A stretch of DNA of 64,000 nucleotides from an uncultured bacterium (GTDB lineage: Bacteria; Bacillota; Clostridia; Lachnospirales; Lachnospiraceae), in assembly GCA_947647735.1 (NCBI GenBank), contig CANSLJ010000005.1:62001-126000 (forward strand), in the 5' to 3' direction. The position numbers and the translations under genes were made by a program. Positions 56,309-64,000 of the stretch are shown in pieces. The notes beneath the pieces are model-generated. The model did no database searches. It saw only the letters and a list, made by a program, of their open reading frames with translations, and had not been told where the DNA came from. How positions within the stretch are numbered: the first letter of the stretch is position 1; each line of letters starts with the position of its first letter.

Positions 56309-59021
56309 CTTGTGGAGGCGGTGTAACAGCACCTTCTTCTGTGGGCTGCTGTTCTTCCGGTATGCCATACACGATGCCTGCAGCTGCCATTTCCATCTGC
56401 TGAAGCTGCAGTACGCCCTCATAGCCGGGGGTTGCAAAGAACATGGCGTTATGCTGACAGGTGACGGAAGGAGTCTGAGCCGCGGCAAGAGCTGCGGGAT
56501 CCTCCATAGTGCCCTGTACACCTTCTTCGCCGCCATCCTCTGCAGGCGGTGCCAGTGTATCGGGATTCAGCGTCAGAACACCGGATACCTTGAACGGGCA
56601 TTCCGGGCTGGCGGGAATCGGGCCTGTCAGATAGCTGTAGGCACAGACTGCGCCCGCATAATGGACGTTACAGGACGTGGTAGGTACGGTGCCTTCCGCA
56701 AAATATTCGGTTCTTGTTGATCCATCGCAAAGCCCCGGTACCGGGATCTTGCCGGACTGGGAACAGACGGTTGCCGTGACCAGGCCGGTAGGCGTGGGGA
56801 AAGATTCATTCGGCAGTTCCGCGTGAATCTCCGACATAACGATACGCCATAACTTTTTCGCCAGATTTTTCTCCTCGGAACTGGAGAGTTTCGTGGAGGA
56901 TAAAGTATTGTCGTAGCCGGCCCAGACGGAAGCAGTATAGTAGGGAGTATATCCGGTAAACCATACGTCCACATAATCGGAGGTCGTACCCGTCTTTCCG
57001 GCGATGGACATATTGCCGAAGTTGACGGAGCCGCCGGTGCCGCTCGTGACAACGTCCTGCATGGCGTTTGTCAGCAGGAAGGAAGTGGTTTCCTTCATAA
57101 CACGTCTGGTCTGCTGTGTCTGTGTCTTATCGAGAATGACGTTGCCGTCATGGTCTGTGATCTTCGTGTAGAGGATCGGTTCATTGTAAACGCCGCCGTT
57201 GGCAATAGCAGCATAGGCTGCAGTGAGTTCTTCATTGTATACACCTACGGTGACGCCGCCCAGAGCCAGTGACTGCTGGATATCGGAATAAATCTCATCT
57301 CCCACGACCTTGTCTGTGACAAGGGTGGTAAAGCCAAGGCTCTGCAGATAGTCGAAGCCAAGCTGGGGGGTGATCTGCGTCAGCGTCTTTACGGCGATGA
57401 TATTCAGGGAGTCCCGGATACCGTCACGGAAGGAGCAGATACCGCGATAGCCGCTGTACCAGTTGCTGACAGGCCTGCCGCCTTCATAAGAATAGGGCTC
57501 ATCCATATGCACGTCCGCCAGGGTCAGTCCCGCGCTGTCCAGAGCGGGAAGATAGGTGGAGACGATCTTGAAGGTGGAGCCGGGCTGTCTTGCGGCGTCG
57601 GTTGCCCTGTTCAGCGTTCTGCTGGCAGTCTTCGGGCCTCTGCCGCCCACCATGGCTACCACATGCCCCGTATCCTGATCCTGTATCACGATGGAAACCT
57701 GCGGCTGGGGCGTCAGGGTGATATTCTCACCGAATACTTCGTCGCCTTCCTGCATGATGGCTTCTTTATAAAAATCAATATCGGCCTGTGCGTCCTCCAT
57801 GGAGGGATAGAGCAGTGTATAGCTGCTTTTTACGGTTTCCTTATACCATTTGAGCATCTTCTGGGCGTTGAAGTTTTCCAGATCGCCGTTAGGATGCTGG
57901 ATCGTCAGTTCATAGGCAAGTTCCCATTTGGTGTTTGCCGGGAAGTTTTCCTCATTGGTAAAAGCGTTGTCACAGATCTTCTGGATGGCGGGATCCTGGG
58001 TGGCATAAATTTTCAGGCCGCCGCTGTAGAGCAGGTAATATGCCTGGTTTTCCGTATAGCCCGCATTGACCAGATCCTCCAGCACATCATCCACAAGGGC
58101 GTCCACAAAGTAGGAGTTGATGGTGTCATCCGCCACTTCAAGGTTGACGCTCTGGATGCGGGAGTATGGGTCGTCCGCCATGGCTTCATCGTATTCCGCC
58201 TGATCGATATAGCCCTGTTCCAGCATGTGTTCCAGCACTTTGTCCCGGCGCTCCTTGTTTTTTTCAGGATGGCTGATCGGGTTGTTGGCGGAGGGGTTCT
58301 GGGTGATGGCCGCGATCACGGAACACTCGGAGAGAGTGAGCTGGCTTACGTCCTTATTAAAATAACGGAGGGATGCAGCCTGCACGCCCAGAGTATTCTG
58401 GCCGAGGTTGATGGTATTCATATAATTTTCCAGGATCTTATCCTTGTCCATGGTTTTCTCCACTTCCAGGGCAAGGTACTGTTCCTGTACTTTACGTCTT
58501 ACTTTTTCCGAAAAATGTTCTTCGCTGGTCCAGCTTGTCAGTACATTGTTCTTGATGAGCTGCTGGGTGATGGTGCTGGCGCCCTGAGAAAAGTGGAAAC
58601 CGTTGCTCATGCCGATCCATGCGGCACGGAAGATACCTTGGATATCGATGCCGTTATGTTCATAGAAACGTTCGTCCTCGATAGCCACAAAGGCGTGCGC
58701 CATATTTTCGGGAATCTCGGACATGGGTTTCGGGATTCTGTTGGAATCAGAGGATACCAGTTTCGCGATCTGCCTGCCTTCGATGTCATAGACAAAGGTG
58801 GAGAAACCGGAGGGGGAGACATCCAGATTTTCTACAGCCGGCGCGGAGGCGAGGATGCCTTTAAAAGCGCCGAAGCCTGCCGCCGCGCCGATGATGCCGA
58901 CCGAAACCATGGCGGCGATACAGAGTTCCAGTACAAAGAGTGTGATCTTTTTGCCCCAGCGGCCGTGATGTGCATTCAGTTCTTTCTGCCTGCTGCGGAC
59001 TCCTTTTTTTCCGTAATTCAT
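56304..59021 (-). CDS. class A penicillin-binding protein (PBP1A-type)
   Basis: 905-aa bifunctional peptidoglycan synthase. One membrane helix near residues 25-50 (FVLELCIAAMVSVGIIG). GT51 glycosyltransferase motifs: AIEDERFYEHNGID with the catalytic Glu, GASTITQQLIKN, RKVQEQYLALEVEK. Transpeptidase motifs: STFK (SxxK), SLN (SxN, in RDSLNIIAVKTL) and KTGTT (KTG). The C-terminus has an Ala/Pro/Glu-rich tail with a Cys pair. Start at the ATG at 59021; a TTG at 59051 also opens the frame. Transcribed from a promoter at about 59163-59191 with a large palindrome at the start site. Confidence 0.93.
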   Translation of the reverse strand: MNYGKKGVRSRQKELNAHHGRWGKKITLFVLELCIAAMVSVGIIGAAAGFGAFKGILASAPAVENLDVSPSGFSTFVYDIEGRQIAKLVSSDSNRIPKPMSEIPENMAHAFVAIEDERFYEHNGIDIQGIFRAAWIGMSNGFHFSQGASTITQQLIKNNVLTSWTSEEHFSEKVRRKVQEQYLALEVEKTMDKDKILENYMNTINLGQNTLGVQAASLRYFNKDVSQLTLSECSVIAAITQNPSANNPISHPEKNKERRDKVLEHMLEQGYIDQAEYDEAMADDPYSRIQSVNLEVADDTINSYFVDALVDDVLEDLVNAGYTENQAYYLLYSGGLKIYATQDPAIQKICDNAFTNEENFPANTKWELAYELTIQHPNGDLENFNAQKMLKWYKETVKSSYTLLYPSMEDAQADIDFYKEAIMQEGDEVFGENITLTPQPQVSIVIQDQDTGHVVAMVGGRGPKTASRTLNRATDAARQPGSTFKIVSTYLPALDSAGLTLADVHMDEPYSYEGGRPVSNWYSGYRGICSFRDGIRDSLNIIAVKTLTQITPQLGFDYLQSLGFTTLVTDKVVGDEIYSDIQQSLALGGVTVGVYNEELTAAYAAIANGGVYNEPILYTKITDHDGNVILDKTQTQQTRRVMKETTSFLLTNAMQDVVTSGTGGSVNFGNMSIAGKTGTTSDYVDVWFTGYTPYYTASVWAGYDNTLSSTKLSSSEEKNLAKKLWRIVMSEIHAELPNESFPTPTGLVTATVCSQSGKIPVPGLCDGSTRTEYFAEGTVPTTSCNVHYAGAVCAYSYLTGPIPASPECPFKVSGVLTLNPDTLAPPAEDGGEEGVQGTMEDPAALAAAQTPSVTCQHNAMFFATPGYEGVLQLQQMEMAAAGIVYGIPEEQQPTEEGAVTPPPQE

Positions 59022-59127
59022 ATGATAAATAACCTGTGCCTTTCTATACAAGTTGCATTTTCGCCGGCTCCCTGTATTGCATAATACGGGAACCTTCTAA
59101 ATCCACTGACGCAGATTCAGAAGTAGC

Positions 59128-59159
59128 GGATAATTGAGTTGTACACAACTCAATTATCC
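59128..59159. promoter_or_regulatory. 32-bp palindrome at the PBP promoter, possible operator
   Basis: GGATAATTGAGTTGT (59128-59142) and ACAACTCAATTATCC (59145-59159) are perfect inverted complements with two bases between. On the minus strand it follows a -10 (TATAAT, 59163-59168) and -35 (TTGCCA, 59186-59191, spacer 17), so it covers the transcription start and early leader. Confidence 0.65.
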
Positions 59160-59162
59160 TTC

Positions 59163-59191
59163 ATTATAATATAATCTGTTGAAAATGGCAA
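59163..59191 (-). promoter_or_regulatory. promoter of the class A PBP gene
   Basis: Minus strand TTGCCA, 17-base spacer, TATAAT. Predicted start at about 59156, within the palindrome at 59128-59159. Confidence 0.65.
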
Positions 59192-59405
59192 ATTAAGGTT
59201 TTGTGAAGCAGATGTTACCGGATTTTGGAAGGCGGTAATACCTTTGTAACAAATTGTGTGCGATATTTTGAAAATTATGCCAAGTAAGTGTAATGAGGAT
59301 GGCAGAGGACAATATATCCTGTGCCTGAGATTGCAGGACTTGCATAGTTTAGAAATATCGGGTATCTTTAAAGAAGAAAAAAGACGGATAAAAGGAAAGC
59401 GCAAG

Positions 59406-60053
59406 ATGGAAAACAGGGAAGAGAAAGTGACAGAGTATCGGGTGTTATTAAATGAGGCGCACGGGGAGATCGAGGAGAAGAAGTCGCGGTTTATCTGTGT
59501 GGTGCGGGCGGTGCATTCGGAACAGGAGGCGTCGGCGTTTATAGAAGAGGAGAAGAAAAAGCATTGGGATGCGAGGCATCATTGTTCGGCGTTTGTGTTG
59601 GGGAGCAGGCAGGAACTGACGAGGTGCAGTGATGACGGGGAGCCCGGCGGGACGGCGGGGCGGCCTATGCTGGAGGTGCTTCTCGGGGAAGGGCTTTGTG
59701 ATGTGGCGGCTGTGGTGACCAGATATTTCGGCGGAACGCTGCTTGGGACCGGCGGGCTTGTGCGGGCTTACGGCGGGGCTGTGAAGGAGGCGCTTTCTCA
59801 TGCGGAGACAGGAATGATGCGTTACGGTGTGAAGCTGAGGATCGAGACGGATTATAACAGCGTGGGGAAGATCCAGCATCTGCTTGGAAGACGGGGGATC
59901 ATGCCGGAGGCGGAGTACGGGGAAGCGGTCTGCTTTGTCGTGACGGTGCCTGTGGGGGAAGCGGAGGCGCTGAAAAAAGAGGTGACGGAGGCGACCAACG
60001 GGAAAGCGATGCTGACGGAAGTGGAAAAAATTTATTTCATTGACAAGGGGTGA
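59406..60053 (+). CDS. YigZ/IMPACT-family protein
   Basis: 215-aa protein with the UPF0029/YigZ layout: SRFICVVRAVHSEQEASAF, HHCSAFVLG, SDDGEPGGTAGRPMLEVL (the D-G-E-P-x-G-T-A motif), VVTRYFGGTLLGTGGLVRAYGGAVKEAL, and a C-terminal DUF1949-like ferredoxin fold (LRIETDYNSVGKIQHLL). The eukaryotic relative IMPACT regulates GCN2; bacterial function is unclear. Start at 59406; AAAGGAAAG lies upstream. The frame is open from 59256 but has no support there. Confidence 0.93.
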   Translation: MENREEKVTEYRVLLNEAHGEIEEKKSRFICVVRAVHSEQEASAFIEEEKKKHWDARHHCSAFVLGSRQELTRCSDDGEPGGTAGRPMLEVLLGEGLCDVAAVVTRYFGGTLLGTGGLVRAYGGAVKEALSHAETGMMRYGVKLRIETDYNSVGKIQHLLGRRGIMPEAEYGEAVCFVVTVPVGEAEALKKEVTEATNGKAMLTEVEKIYFIDKG

Positions 60054-60146
60054 CGAGGTCACTATAATAATAGAAGCTATTGGGTTTGCGGAGTGATCCG
60101 TTATACCATACAATATAAAAGGCAGTTCAGAAAGGTGGTGGTTTTT

Positions 60147-60275
60147 ATGAAGAAGAGTACGGCGAAATGCAGCAGCGATAACCCTCTCCCTCGAAGTAGG
60201 CGCATAAAGATCACAACTGAAAAGGAGAGCTGCTATGGAAATGATACAGGAAGAAAGAACCCAGCAGGAAATTAA
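60147..60275 (+). CDS. leader ORF upstream of and overlapping mgtE
   Basis: A 42-codon ORF with a good start (AAAGGTGGTGG just upstream of the ATG at 60147). It contains DNPLPRSRRIKI (from residue 11), like the TPLPRRR segment of the enterobacterial leader MgtL that stalls or destabilises ribosomes at low magnesium. It overlaps the mgtE start by 41 bases. Its codons for residues 9-15 (AGCAG 60171-60175, CTCTCC 60184-60189) are complementary to CTGCT (60230-60234) and GGAGAG (60224-60229), the mgtE ribosome binding site. This suggests translation of the leader frees that site. The similarity to MgtL is by eye and short. Confidence 0.45.
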   Translation: MKKSTAKCSSDNPLPRSRRIKITTEKESCYGNDTGRKNPAGN

Positions 60276-61593
60276 GGAACTGCTGGATGGAAAGCAGTAC
60301 ACCAGGCTCCGCCAGAGAGTTGCAGAACTCAACGACGCGGATATTGCGGCGGCGATGGAGGAGATGGAGGAGAAAGATCTGTTAAAGATGTTTCGGATCC
60401 TGCCCAAGAGTATGGCTGCTGATGTCTTTTCCTATCTGGAGGTGGAAAGCCAGCAGTTTATTATCACGTCTCTGTCCGAGCGGGATGCGGCGGATATCAT
60501 CGACAATCTGATGTCGGATGATGCGGCGGATCTGCTGGAGGAGATGCCGGCGAATGTGGTAAAAAAGCTTCTTGCCGGCGCAAGTCCTGATACAAGGAGA
60601 GATATCAACCATCTGCTCCGGTATCCCGAAGATTCCGCAGGCAGCATTATGACTGTGGAGTTTATGGACTTCAAGGAAGATTACACGGTGGCGGATGCCA
60701 TTAACAAGATCCGCAAGACAGGTATGGATTCCGAGACCATCAATATCTGTTATGTGCTGGATCGGAAAAGGACGCTTGTGGGAACGGTGGCACTGCGCTA
60801 TCTGCTGCTCAGTGAATCGGATGCGATCATCGGGGAGATGATGCATGAGAATGTCATTTCTCTGCATACTCTGATGGATCAGGAGGAAGTAGCAAGACAG
60901 TTTAAAAAGTACGATTTTACATCCATGCCTGTGGTGGACAATGAAAACCGGCTGGTGGGCATTGTAACCGTCGATGACGTTGTGGATATCATGGAGGAAG
61001 AGACCACAGAGGATATCGAGAAGATGGCGGCTATCGTCCCTACGGACAAGCCGTATATGAAGACCAGCGTGATCGAGACCTGGAAGAAGAGGATGCCCTG
61101 GCTGCTCCTTTTGATGATCTCTGCCACATTCACCGGCAGGATCATTACTTCTTTTGAGGGAGCGCTGAGCGCTTATGTGGTGCTGACCGCCTATATCCCG
61201 ATGCTGATGGATACGGGAGGAAATGCAGGCGGACAGGCCAGTGTGACGATCATTCGAAGTATTTCCTTAAATGATATTGAATTCGCGGATCTGCCCCAGG
61301 TCATCTGGAAGGAGTTTCGGGTGGGGATCATCTGCGGCCTTACGCTGGCGGCGGCGAATTTTTTGAAATTGCTTCTGCTGGACCGGGTTTCGGTGCTGGT
61401 GGCGGCGGTGGTCTGCCTGACGCTTCTGGTAACGCTGGTTGCCGCGAAGTTTATCGGCTGTGTGCTGCCGATGCTTGCAAAAAAGATCGGGTTTGATCCG
61501 GCGGTGATGGCAAGCCCGTTTATCACGACAATTGTGGATGCGGTGTCGCTGCTGACATATTTTCAGATCGCGACAGTGCTGTTGGGACTATAA
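60235..61593 (+). CDS. mgtE: magnesium transporter MgtE
   Basis: 452-aa Mg2+ channel. The N-terminal helical domain (about 1-130: LRQRVAELNDADIAAAMEEMEEKDLLKMFRIL) and two CBS domains (about 135-255: EDSAGSIMTVEF, MPVVDNENRLVGIVTVDD) sense cytoplasmic magnesium. The membrane part (about 285-452) has five helices with MDTGGNAGGQASVTIIRSI, the conserved pore region. AAGGAG lies 8 bases before the ATG. The M-box riboswitch common for such genes is not visible; a leader ORF is present instead. Confidence 0.95.
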   Translation: MEMIQEERTQQEIKELLDGKQYTRLRQRVAELNDADIAAAMEEMEEKDLLKMFRILPKSMAADVFSYLEVESQQFIITSLSERDAADIIDNLMSDDAADLLEEMPANVVKKLLAGASPDTRRDINHLLRYPEDSAGSIMTVEFMDFKEDYTVADAINKIRKTGMDSETINICYVLDRKRTLVGTVALRYLLLSESDAIIGEMMHENVISLHTLMDQEEVARQFKKYDFTSMPVVDNENRLVGIVTVDDVVDIMEEETTEDIEKMAAIVPTDKPYMKTSVIETWKKRMPWLLLLMISATFTGRIITSFEGALSAYVVLTAYIPMLMDTGGNAGGQASVTIIRSISLNDIEFADLPQVIWKEFRVGIICGLTLAAANFLKLLLLDRVSVLVAAVVCLTLLVTLVAAKFIGCVLPMLAKKIGFDPAVMASPFITTIVDAVSLLTYFQIATVLLGL

Positions 61594-61614
61594 AATCAGG
61601 AGATATAAATAATT

Positions 61615-63447
61615 ATGAAACAGAAAAGAGAAGATATCAGAAATATAGCGATCATAGCCCATGTAGACCACGGCAAGACCACGCTGGTGGACGAACTGTT
61701 AAAACAGAGCGGGACCTTCAGGGAAAATCAGGCGGTGGCGGAGCGCGTCATGGATTCGGGCGATATCGAGCGGGAGAGGGGCATTACGATCCTGTCCAAG
61801 AATACCGCGATCACCTATAAGGATACGAAGATCAATATCATCGACACCCCGGGCCATGCGGATTTCGGCGGCGAGGTGGAGCGTGTCCTGAAGATGGTAA
61901 ACGGCGTTGTCCTTGTGGTGGACGCCTTTGAGGGACCGATGCCCCAGACAAAATTCGTGCTGAAAAAGGCGCTTGAACTGGATCTGGCGGTGATCGTCTG
62001 CATCAACAAGATCGACAGGCCGGAGGCAAGGCCGGAAGAGGTGGAGGAGGAAGTGCTGGAGCTGCTTCTGGAGCTGGATGCCAGCGATGAACAGCTTGAC
62101 TGTCCTTTTGTGTATGCCTCCGCGAAGAACGGCAGCGCCACAAGGAAGCTTACGGTGAAAAATAAGGATATGACGCCCCTTTTTGATACGATACTGGAGT
62201 ATATCCCGGCGCCGGAGGGAGATCCGGAGGCAGGTACCCAGGTACTGGTCAGCACCATCGATTATAACGAGTATGTTGGACGTATCGGTGTGGGCAAGGT
62301 GGACAATGGCGTGGTGAAAGTCAATCAGGAAGTGGTGATCGTCAACCATCATGAGCCGGATAAGCAGAAAAAGGTGAAGGTCAGCAAATTATATGAGTTT
62401 GACGGACTGAGCAAGGTGGAGGTGAAGGAGGCAGGGATAGGTTCTATCGTGGCGATCTCCGGTATCACAGATATCCATATCGGTGATACGCTCTGCTCCC
62501 CGGAGAATCCGGAGCCGATCCCCTTCCAGAAGATTTCCGAGCCGACCATTGCAATGGACTTTATCGTCAACGATTCCCCGCTGGCAGGACAGGAGGGAAA
62601 GTATGTGACAAGCCGCCATATCAGGGACAGGCTGTTCAGGGAACTGAACACGGACGTTTCCCTGCGGGTGGAGGAGACGGAAAATACGGATGCCTTCAAG
62701 GTCTCCGGCAGAGGCGAGCTGCATCTGTCCGTGCTGATCGAGAATATGCGCCGGGAAGGCTATGAATTTGCGGTCAGCAAGGCGGAAGTGATCTACAAGA
62801 AGGATGAGAACGGTAAGCTTCTCGAACCCATGGAGACGGTCTATGTGGATGTGCCGGAAGAATTTTCCGGTGTCGTGATAGAAAAGCTGAGCCTCAGAAA
62901 AGGCGAACTGCAGAATATGGGAAAAGCCTCAGGCGGCTATACCAGACTGGAGTTTTCCATGCCCTCCCGCGGACTGATCGGATACCGGGGGGATTTCCTG
63001 ACGGATACGAAAGGAAACGGCATCATGAATACCCAGTTTGACGGGTATGGCCCCTATAAAGGGGATATCCAGTACCGCAAACAGGGTTCCCTGATCGCCT
63101 TTGAGGCGGGGGAAGCCATCACATACGGCCTCTTTAACGCGCAGGAGAGAGGCGCGCTGTTCATCGGACCCGGTGAAAAAGTGTATGCGGGCATGGTGAT
63201 CGGACAGACCGGCAGGGCGGAGGATATCGAGGTCAATGTCTGCAAGACAAAGCATCTGACTAATACCCGTTCCTCCAGTGCGGACGAGGCGCTGCGCCTT
63301 GTGCCGAAGAAGATCATGAGCTTAGAGCAGGCGCTGGATTTCATTGATACGGACGAACTGCTGGAAGTGACACCGGAAACATTGCGGATCAGAAAAAAGA
63401 TACTGGATCCTACGCTGCGGAAGCGGGCGGCGATGAAGAAAGGGTAG
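61615..63447 (+). CDS. typA: ribosome-associated GTPase TypA/BipA
   Basis: 610-aa translational GTPase. G-domain motifs: AHVDHGKTTL (G1), RGITI (G2), DTPGHADFGGEVERVL (G3), NKIDRPEA (G4). Later come the EF-G-like domains III and V (GRGELHLSVLIENMRREGYEF and MPSRGLIGYRGDFLTDTKGNG) and the BipA-specific C-terminus (DEALRLVPKKIMSLEQALDFI). It assists ribosome assembly and stress growth. It begins 21 bases after mgtE. Confidence 0.96.
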   Translation: MKQKREDIRNIAIIAHVDHGKTTLVDELLKQSGTFRENQAVAERVMDSGDIERERGITILSKNTAITYKDTKINIIDTPGHADFGGEVERVLKMVNGVVLVVDAFEGPMPQTKFVLKKALELDLAVIVCINKIDRPEARPEEVEEEVLELLLELDASDEQLDCPFVYASAKNGSATRKLTVKNKDMTPLFDTILEYIPAPEGDPEAGTQVLVSTIDYNEYVGRIGVGKVDNGVVKVNQEVVIVNHHEPDKQKKVKVSKLYEFDGLSKVEVKEAGIGSIVAISGITDIHIGDTLCSPENPEPIPFQKISEPTIAMDFIVNDSPLAGQEGKYVTSRHIRDRLFRELNTDVSLRVEETENTDAFKVSGRGELHLSVLIENMRREGYEFAVSKAEVIYKKDENGKLLEPMETVYVDVPEEFSGVVIEKLSLRKGELQNMGKASGGYTRLEFSMPSRGLIGYRGDFLTDTKGNGIMNTQFDGYGPYKGDIQYRKQGSLIAFEAGEAITYGLFNAQERGALFIGPGEKVYAGMVIGQTGRAEDIEVNVCKTKHLTNTRSSSADEALRLVPKKIMSLEQALDFIDTDELLEVTPETLRIRKKILDPTLRKRAAMKKG

Positions 63448-63520
63448 GGAAGAAAATAAAAGAAAAATATGGCTGCAGTCCGGCCCCGATCGCGGAACGC
63501 AAAGAGAGAGAGAACGTACA

Positions 63521-64000
63521 ATGTTGACGATTAAGAAGATTATTGTAGAACATATGAGAAGAATCACCCTGATCATGGTGGTCGTTATCATCGTTCTCTC
63601 CACCGGGCTGCAGATCATCAATGCAAGGATCAAAGCAGGAGATGAGGCGGCACAGATATTTGTTCAGGTCGGACAGATCCTGGATGAAAATTCCAGGGAA
63701 CTGGAGAAGTCCACGGAGGAATATGCCACCATGTGCCTGAATGACGCGCGGACAGTGGCATATATTCTGGAGTATAATCCGGATGCGCGCAATGACGTGG
63801 AGGAACTGAAGAAGATCGCGGAGAACGTGGAGGTGGACGAGATCCATATTTTTGATAAGGAGGGTGTGATCGTTTCAGGAACACACCCGATCTATTATGG
63901 CCTGTCCTTTGATTCTGGTGATCAGATGCAGTTTTTCAAGCCGCTTTTGCAGGACAGGTCTCTGGAGCTGACGCAGGAGGTGACACCGAATACTGCGGAG
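63521..64000 (+). CDS. membrane sensor protein, 3' truncated at window end
   Basis: 160 codons visible, no stop. A membrane helix near the N-terminus (ITLIMVVVIIVLSTGLQII, about residues 15-33) is followed by an extracytoplasmic region with a long helix (QVGQILDENSRELEKSTEEYATMCLNDARTVAYIL), then VDEIHIFDKEGVIVSGTHPIYYGLSF, a pattern typical of Cache sensor domains. The output domain (kinase, GGDEF or methyl-accepting) lies beyond the window. The start codon has GAGAGAGAGA upstream. Confidence 0.75.
   Translation, partial: MLTIKKIIVEHMRRITLIMVVVIIVLSTGLQIINARIKAGDEAAQIFVQVGQILDENSRELEKSTEEYATMCLNDARTVAYILEYNPDARNDVEELKKIAENVEVDEIHIFDKEGVIVSGTHPIYYGLSFDSGDQMQFFKPLLQDRSLELTQEVTPNTAE

Larger units (their letters stand above)
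59022..59405. other. divergent intergenic region PBP / YigZ
   Basis: Holds the PBP promoter and palindrome and, at about 59309-59340, AATATATCCTGTGCCTGAG followed by ATTGCAGGA, which may be an internally deleted copy of the family 1 repeat. No gene is supported. Confidence 0.45.

Noticed and set aside
57507-59084. Long open frame on the plus strand opposite the class A PBP gene
   Set aside because: It is the antisense shadow of a well-supported PBP; its translation is rich in His/Gly/Ile low-specificity sequence with no family motif.
60054-60234. M-box magnesium riboswitch upstream of mgtE
   Set aside because: The conserved M-box sequence words and three-stem layout could not be found; the gap is short and contains a leader ORF.

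Overview
The window looks like the chromosome of a gut Lachnospiraceae (Clostridia). Supporting signs are moderate GC with AGGAGG-type ribosome binding sites, TTG/GTG starts, a pyruvate phosphate dikinase, MgtE, DUF5050/DUF4367-type proteins, YesM/YesN-type regulators with a sugar ABC importer, and no outer-membrane genes. No rRNA, tRNA, tmRNA or CRISPR was recognised. The first gene is cut at its 5' end and the last at its 3' end.

Layout. 1-5400: nitroreductase, pyrBI, an Rpn/PD-(D/E)XK nuclease-like protein, a PH-like protein, a patatin and a CmpB-like membrane protein. 5567-11183: a folate operon (folC-folE-HD hydrolase-folP ... folB-folK fusion) interrupted between folP and folBK by a type III toxin-antitoxin module (three 42-nt RNA repeats, terminator, ToxN/CptN-like toxin), an Xre regulator and a small protein. 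11255-13640: DUF5050 protein, a ParE/Phd-type pair and an acetyltransferase. 13768-21406: pheA, a DUF815 ATPase, ppx, ppk and two uncharacterised genes. 21649-28541: DUF4143 ATPase, a gene remnant, an ECF sigma/anti-sigma/lipoprotein operon, a HAD phosphatase and an ABC-F protein. 28973-31600: ppdK. 31700-40080: an AT-richer accessory island with MntA/HepT, DUF6718-like, an orphan Imm51-like immunity protein, a HEPN-like protein, VapBC, an AlbA/ATPase/SPFH-like fusion and a broken IS256-family element. 40084-46109: secreted nuclease, transglutaminase-like protein, SEDS protein with PadR regulator, secreted alpha/beta hydrolase. 46335-56192: a sugar ABC importer operon whose binding protein has two nearly identical domains in one chain, followed by its YesN/YesM-type regulators, a degenerate ABC ATPase and a DUF4432 epimerase. 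56304-64000: class A PBP, YigZ, mgtE with an upstream leader ORF, typA and a truncated membrane sensor.

The most unusual signals are non-coding. A structured ~140-bp repeat occurs twice (4811-4947 and 28674-28813): its core is conserved, while its ~17-nt outer arms are unrelated between copies yet self-complementary within each copy. A second, intercistronic repeat family (14900-15020 and 26791-26900) shows compensatory changes in one hairpin. A short ORF upstream of mgtE carries an NPLPRSRR segment reminiscent of MgtL, and its codons can pair with the mgtE ribosome binding site. A long-range structured RNA lies between the sugar permease and the binding-protein gene.

Four toxin-antitoxin modules of four different kinds lie in 26 kb. 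Two of them (MntA/HepT and VapBC) share a 30-nt promoter/leader segment. All assignments come from reading motifs and gene order by eye; no database search was run.
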